From the NCBI GenBank assembly GCA_040255675.1, contig JBDZVM010000034.1, positions 1 to 42,713 on the forward strand: a DNA stretch of 42,713 nucleotides, read 5' to 3'. Every line of letters starts with the position of its first letter. Position 1 is the first letter of the stretch. The stretch comes from JBDZVM01 sp040255675. Lineage in GTDB: Bacteria > Actinomycetota > Actinomycetes > Acidothermales > Acidothermaceae. Shown in pieces: positions 39,392-42,713 of this stretch. The position numbers and the translations under genes are program-made. The notes beneath the pieces are model-generated. The model made no database searches, was not told the DNA's origin, and saw only the letters and a list, made by a program, of their open reading frames with translations.

Positions 39392-40735
39392 TCAACCGGT
39401 GGCGTGGCTGACCGGCTCGGGTTGATCGGGCAAGGAGATGAGAGCCTCGCTCGCCGACGCGACCAACTCGGGCGCCTGCACCTGGCGCACAGCGCGCTCG
39501 ACCTGGCGTGGAGGCGCCAGTTCGTCGGTGGTGACCTTCAGGTCGACGAGCCGGCGGGCGCTGACGAGTACCCGGCTTTCCAGCGATGACACGGTCTCGT
39601 TGTAGGTCTTGACCGCCGATTCCAGGCTGTTGCCAAGCTTGCTCACGTGGCCGCCCATGGTGGCCAGCCGCGCGTAGAGTTCCCGCCCGAGCTTCAGGAC
39701 GTCTTGCGCGTTTTGCGCCAACGCTTCTTGCCGCCACGAATACGCCACTGTGCGCAGCAACGCGACCAACGTGGCAGGCGTCGCGATGACCACGTTGCGC
39801 TCGAACGCGTGCTGCAACAGTGCGGGGTCTTGCTCGAGTGCCGCGTTCAAGAATGTCTCCGCTGGTACGAACATGACCACGAACTCGGGCGTATTGGGCA
39901 GCAGATCCCAGTAGGCCTTGGAGCCAAGCCGGTCGACGTGTTCGCGCAGGTGACGGGCGTGGCGCTTGAGCTGGTCAGCCCGTTCGCCGTCACTGTTCGC
40001 GCCCATCGCGTCGAGAAATCCGATGATCGACACCTTCGCGTCGACCACTACATGCTTGCCTCCGGCGAGCCGGACGACGAGATCGGGCCGGAGCACGCCG
40101 TCGTCGGTGTCGGTGCTGGCTTGCTCGTTGAAATCGCAGTGCTCGACCATGCCGGCGAACTCGACGACCTGACGCAACTGGTGCTCGCCCCAGGCGCCGC
40201 GCGTCTGCGGTGCTCGCAACGCTGCGACGAGTTGAGTGGTCTCGAGCCGCAGCTGCTCCGACGTCTTGCCCATCGACTCGACCTGCGCTCGAAGTTCGCC
40301 GTAGGCCTCGGCGCGCTGCTTTTCGACGTCCTGTATCTGGGTCTCGACCTTGACCAGCGACTCGTGCAGCGGCTTGACGAGCGACTCGATGGCTTGCTGG
40401 CGCTTGGCGAGGTCGCCGTCGGCGGCGGTGGTGAGCTGCTTGAGAGTCTGCTGGGCGAGGTCTATGAACGTGCGGCTGTTCTTGTGCAGCGCGTCTGACG
40501 ACAACGCCGCGAACATCTCGCGCAGCTGCTCTTGGGTGACGCGCGACGCCTCGGCTTGCTCGGCGGCATGGTGTTTTTCGGCCTCGAGCTCGCGAGCGGC
40601 GCTTGACCGGGTGGCGTCGAGCTCGGCCGACAGCGCGGCGACGCGAGCGCCGGCGCGTGATTGGGCGACGAGGTAGCCCAACGCGGCGCCGACTGCCAGG
40701 CTGATGAGCAGAAGAATGATCGAGGTAGCGTCCAT
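39392..40735 (-). CDS. rmuC: RmuC-family recombination-limiting protein
   Basis: 447 aa from ATG 40735 (ATG 40744 also possible). N-terminal membrane anchor (ATSIILLLISLAVGAALGYLVA), a long coiled coil (residues ~35-170), then the RmuC nuclease-like domain: APQTRGAWGEHQLRQVVEFAGMVEHCDFNEQ, RPDLVVRLAGGKHVVVDAKVSIIGFLDA, YWDLLPNTPEFVVMFVPAETFLNAALE and VVIATPATLVALLRTVAYSWRQEALAQNA. RmuC limits inversions at inverted repeats in E. coli; the biochemical activity is not settled. Stands alone here. Confidence 0.94.
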   Translation of the reverse strand: MDATSIILLLISLAVGAALGYLVAQSRAGARVAALSAELDATRSSAARELEAEKHHAAEQAEASRVTQEQLREMFAALSSDALHKNSRTFIDLAQQTLKQLTTAADGDLAKRQQAIESLVKPLHESLVKVETQIQDVEKQRAEAYGELRAQVESMGKTSEQLRLETTQLVAALRAPQTRGAWGEHQLRQVVEFAGMVEHCDFNEQASTDTDDGVLRPDLVVRLAGGKHVVVDAKVSIIGFLDAMGANSDGERADQLKRHARHLREHVDRLGSKAYWDLLPNTPEFVVMFVPAETFLNAALEQDPALLQHAFERNVVIATPATLVALLRTVAYSWRQEALAQNAQDVLKLGRELYARLATMGGHVSKLGNSLESAVKTYNETVSSLESRVLVSARRLVDLKVTTDELAPPRQVERAVRQVQAPELVASASEALISLPDQPEPVSHATG

Positions 40736-40958
40736 GCCAGGCATGGTGGCAGGAGGCAGTGACAAAACCGGTGCAAGCCGCGCCGGACAGTTACCTCGGA
40801 CGCCGAGATAGCGCTGGGATAGCGCCGAGACGCCGCTGCGCGGCTAGCGGAGACCGAGCGGCTCGACGCGATCGAACGCACCGAACCGTTCGGCCATAGC
40901 GACCAGCGACTGGTTTTCTTCATGGCTCCATCGTCGAGCTCCGGGCTATCCTCGGCCG

Positions 40959-41513
40959 GTGTCCATCGAGCTTGTGCGGGGCGACCTTGTCATTCGGTCA
41001 TGGAGACAGTCGGACGCCGAAGCCCTCGCGCGCGCGATCGCTGAGAGCCTTGAGCATCTGCGGCCGTTCATGCCCTGGGTGGCGAGCGAGCCGTTGTCGC
41101 CCGCTGAGCGGCGAGCGCTCATCGACCGCTGGAACGCGGAAGCTGAAGCCGGCGGCGACGAAACGGTCGGTTTGTTTCTCAGAGATCAGGTCGTGGGCGG
41201 ATCCGGGCTGCACCGGCGCATCGGTGAAGGCGGCTTGGAGATCGGGTACTGGGTGCATCGCGAGTTCACCCGCCGGGGGATCGCGACAGCTGCCTCCAGG
41301 GCCTTGACCGAGGAGGCTTTCCGCCGTCCGGGCATTGATCGTGTGGAAATTCACCACGACGTCGCCAACGTCGCGAGCGGCGGGGTGCCGTTGAAGCTGG
41401 GCTTTCGGCTCGTGGGGGAGGCGCCGAGGGAGATCAAGGCACCGGCCGAGAGTGGCGTGCACCGCATCTGGCGGGTCACCCGCGAGGAGTGGGAGTTGGC
41501 GCCCGGCACGTAG
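40959..41513 (+). CDS. RimJ/RimL-type GNAT acetyltransferase
   Basis: 184 aa from GTG at 40959. The pattern is that of the ribosomal-protein-Ser/Ala acetyltransferase-like GNATs: ELVRGDLVIRSWRQSDAEAL, EHLRPFMPWVASEPLSPAERRALID, LEIGYWVHREFTRRGIATAASRALTEEAF (acetyl-CoA loop RRGIAT) and VEIHHDVANVASGGVPLKLGFRLVGE. In the last motif the usual Asn-x-x-S is kept. The acceptor is unknown. Its stop comes 11 bp before the ychF start. Confidence 0.88.
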   Translation: MSIELVRGDLVIRSWRQSDAEALARAIAESLEHLRPFMPWVASEPLSPAERRALIDRWNAEAEAGGDETVGLFLRDQVVGGSGLHRRIGEGGLEIGYWVHREFTRRGIATAASRALTEEAFRRPGIDRVEIHHDVANVASGGVPLKLGFRLVGEAPREIKAPAESGVHRIWRVTREEWELAPGT

Positions 41514-41524
41514 ACTCGCCGGTC

Positions 41525-42610
41525 GTGGCTCTCACTATCGGAATCGTCGGACTGCCGAACGTCGGCAAGTCGACCCTCTTCAACGCGCTGACGAAGAACG
41601 ACGTACTGGCGGCGAATTATCCGTTCGCCACGATTGAACCGAACGTCGGCGTGGTGGGCGTGCCTGACGCGCGGCTCGACGTCCTGGCGAAGATGTTCGA
41701 CTCGATGAAAGTCGTACCCGCGACCGTGAGCTTCGTCGACATCGCGGGCTTGGTGAAGGGCGCCTCGGAGGGGCAGGGGCTCGGCAACAAGTTCTTGGCG
41801 AACATCCGCGAATCTGACGCCATTTGCCAGGTGATCCGGGTGTTCAACGACCCTGACGTCGCGCACGTGGAGGGCCGGGTCGACCCGAAAGACGACATCG
41901 AGACCATCAACACCGAGCTGATCCTGGCCGACCTGCAGACCATCGAGAAAGTGCTGCCGCGGCTGGAAAAAGAGACGCGTCTCGGGGGTGCCGCGGCGAA
42001 GGGCAAGGCCGAGGTTGCTGACGCCGTCCGCCGCGCTGCCGAGGTATTGAACGCCGGCCAAACCGTGTTCGCGGCGGGGCTCGACCCCGCGCCGCTGCGC
42101 GACCTGCATTTGCTTACGGCTAAGCCGTTTCTCTACGTTTTCAACGTCGACGACGAAGAGATGGGCAACGAGTCGCTGAAGAGCGAGTTGCGTGCGCTCG
42201 TGGCTCCCGCCGAGGCTATTTTTCTCGATGCCAAACTCGAGGCCGAGCTCGCGGAATTACCTGACGCCGAAGCGCTGGAATTACTCGAATCTATTGGGCA
42301 AACCGAGTCTGGCTTGGCCATTTTGGCGCGTGTTGGCTTTGCCACGTTGGGATTGCAGACGTACCTCACAGCGGGGCCGAAGGAGGCGCGGGCGTGGACC
42401 ATTCGCCGCGGCGCCACGGCGCCCGAGGCCGCCGGTGTCATCCACACCGACTTCCAACGCGGGTTCATCAAGGCCGAGGTGGTCTCCTACGGCGACCTCG
42501 TCGACGCCGGTTCGATGGCCGAGGCGAAGGCGCGCGGCAAGGTGCGCATCGAGGGCAAGGAGTACGTCATGGCCGACGGCGACGTCGTGGAGTTCCGCTT
42601 CAACGTGTAG
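41525..42610 (+). CDS. ychF: Redox-regulated ATPase YchF (OLA1/Obg family)
   Basis: 361 aa from GTG at 41525, where the homology starts (VALTIGIVGLPNVGKST). P-loop GLPNVGKS, switch region FATIEPNVGVVGVPD, G3 VDIAGLVKGASEGQGLGNKFL, and the YchF-specific replacement of NKxD by YVFNVDDEE, which shifts preference to ATP. C-terminal TGS domain (AWTIRRGATAPEAAGVIHTDFQRGFIKAEVV, MADGDVVEFRFNV). Binds ribosomes; involved in stress and translation control. It is followed by repeat copy C. Confidence 0.96.
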   Translation: MALTIGIVGLPNVGKSTLFNALTKNDVLAANYPFATIEPNVGVVGVPDARLDVLAKMFDSMKVVPATVSFVDIAGLVKGASEGQGLGNKFLANIRESDAICQVIRVFNDPDVAHVEGRVDPKDDIETINTELILADLQTIEKVLPRLEKETRLGGAAAKGKAEVADAVRRAAEVLNAGQTVFAAGLDPAPLRDLHLLTAKPFLYVFNVDDEEMGNESLKSELRALVAPAEAIFLDAKLEAELAELPDAEALELLESIGQTESGLAILARVGFATLGLQTYLTAGPKEARAWTIRRGATAPEAAGVIHTDFQRGFIKAEVVSYGDLVDAGSMAEAKARGKVRIEGKEYVMADGDVVEFRFNV

Positions 42611-42627
42611 GTGGTCGCCCCACTCCG

Positions 42628-42684
42628 GCCATGATCGCGAAGAGTTTTACACCATAGGCGCCAATTACTTTTCGTGATCATGGC
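42628..42684 (+). repeat. Palindromic repeat family, copy C
   Basis: Arms GCCATGATCGCGAA (42628-42641) and TTCGTGATCATGGC (42671-42684) with one mismatch, around TTTTACACCATAGGCGCC, the same asymmetric centre as copies A and B. It lies 17 bp past the ychF stop, so it may also end that transcript. Confidence 0.8.
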
Positions 42685-42713
42685 TGATTATCGATGACTT
42701 CAGCCGCCCCGCC

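Noticed and set aside
40844..40945. Minus-strand frame reading HEENQSLVAMAERFGAFDRV and ending TAG
   Set aside because: Composition looks protein-like, perhaps the tail of a lost gene, but there is no start, no upstream portion and no family I recognise.

Overview
The window is 42.7 kb of high-GC, densely coding chromosomal DNA from an actinomycete (Actinomycetota). Three things support this: a mycothiol S-conjugate amidase (mca), an HspR-type MerR repressor, and a gene order that, as I recall it, follows the Mycobacterium Rv1080c-Rv1112 neighbourhood (greA, mca, small membrane protein, YyaL-like protein, short Z-prenyl synthase, fumC, glpX, DUF4245, xseB/xseA, ispH, DUF6542, ychF). It is not Mycobacterium itself, because many foreign genes are interleaved. 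I cannot name the species. I see no rRNA, tRNA, CRISPR array or complete insertion sequence.

Layout. 1-419: no gene except a possible 3' end; four copies of a short repeat. 420-3880 (-): a MoxR-type AAA ATPase and VWA protein pair. 3998-6229 (+): a FIST sensor-domain protein and a PHP phosphoesterase. 6249-10702 (-): a small conserved protein, a DHA2 drug exporter coupled to a MarR repressor with a 27-bp palindromic operator candidate, and two alpha/beta hydrolases, one lacking its nucleophile. 10782-13969 (+): threonine ammonia-lyase and a DrrAB-type ABC exporter. 14036-15778: hydroxyphenylpyruvate dioxygenase divergent from an Lrp-type regulator. 15788-18095: greA, mca, a small membrane protein and an ArfB-like hydrolase. 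18121-19507: a one-gene unit bounded by 78-bp inverted repeats. 19568-21597 (+): Ada-AlkA fusion coupled to ogt, for alkylation repair. 21618-28538: glycogen-debranching-type glucosidase, YyaL-like protein, an unknown protein, a Z-prenyl synthase, and a secreted transglycosylase-like protein behind two CRP-like sites. 28601-34722: fumarase, ComB-like phosphatase, HesB-like protein, GlpX, DUF4245, PhzF, XseB and a GNAT. 34682-37530: xseA, a decayed STAS fragment and a heat-shock module (hsp20, J-domain protein, hspR). 37615-42610: ispH, DUF6542, rmuC, a GNAT and ychF.

The most unusual content is in the spaces between genes. At least three short repeat families occur: (i) a ~60-bp imperfect palindrome at 10711, 13971 and 42628; (ii) a GTGACTCAGA-based repeat at 44-316; (iii) a CGAGGACAGG decamer built into strong hairpins and a ~20-bp-period array that brackets a gene for an AbiEi-type winged-helix plus PD-(D/E)XK-like protein (18121-19507). 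The last is my best candidate for an undescribed self-contained genetic unit. Its mobility and function are inference.
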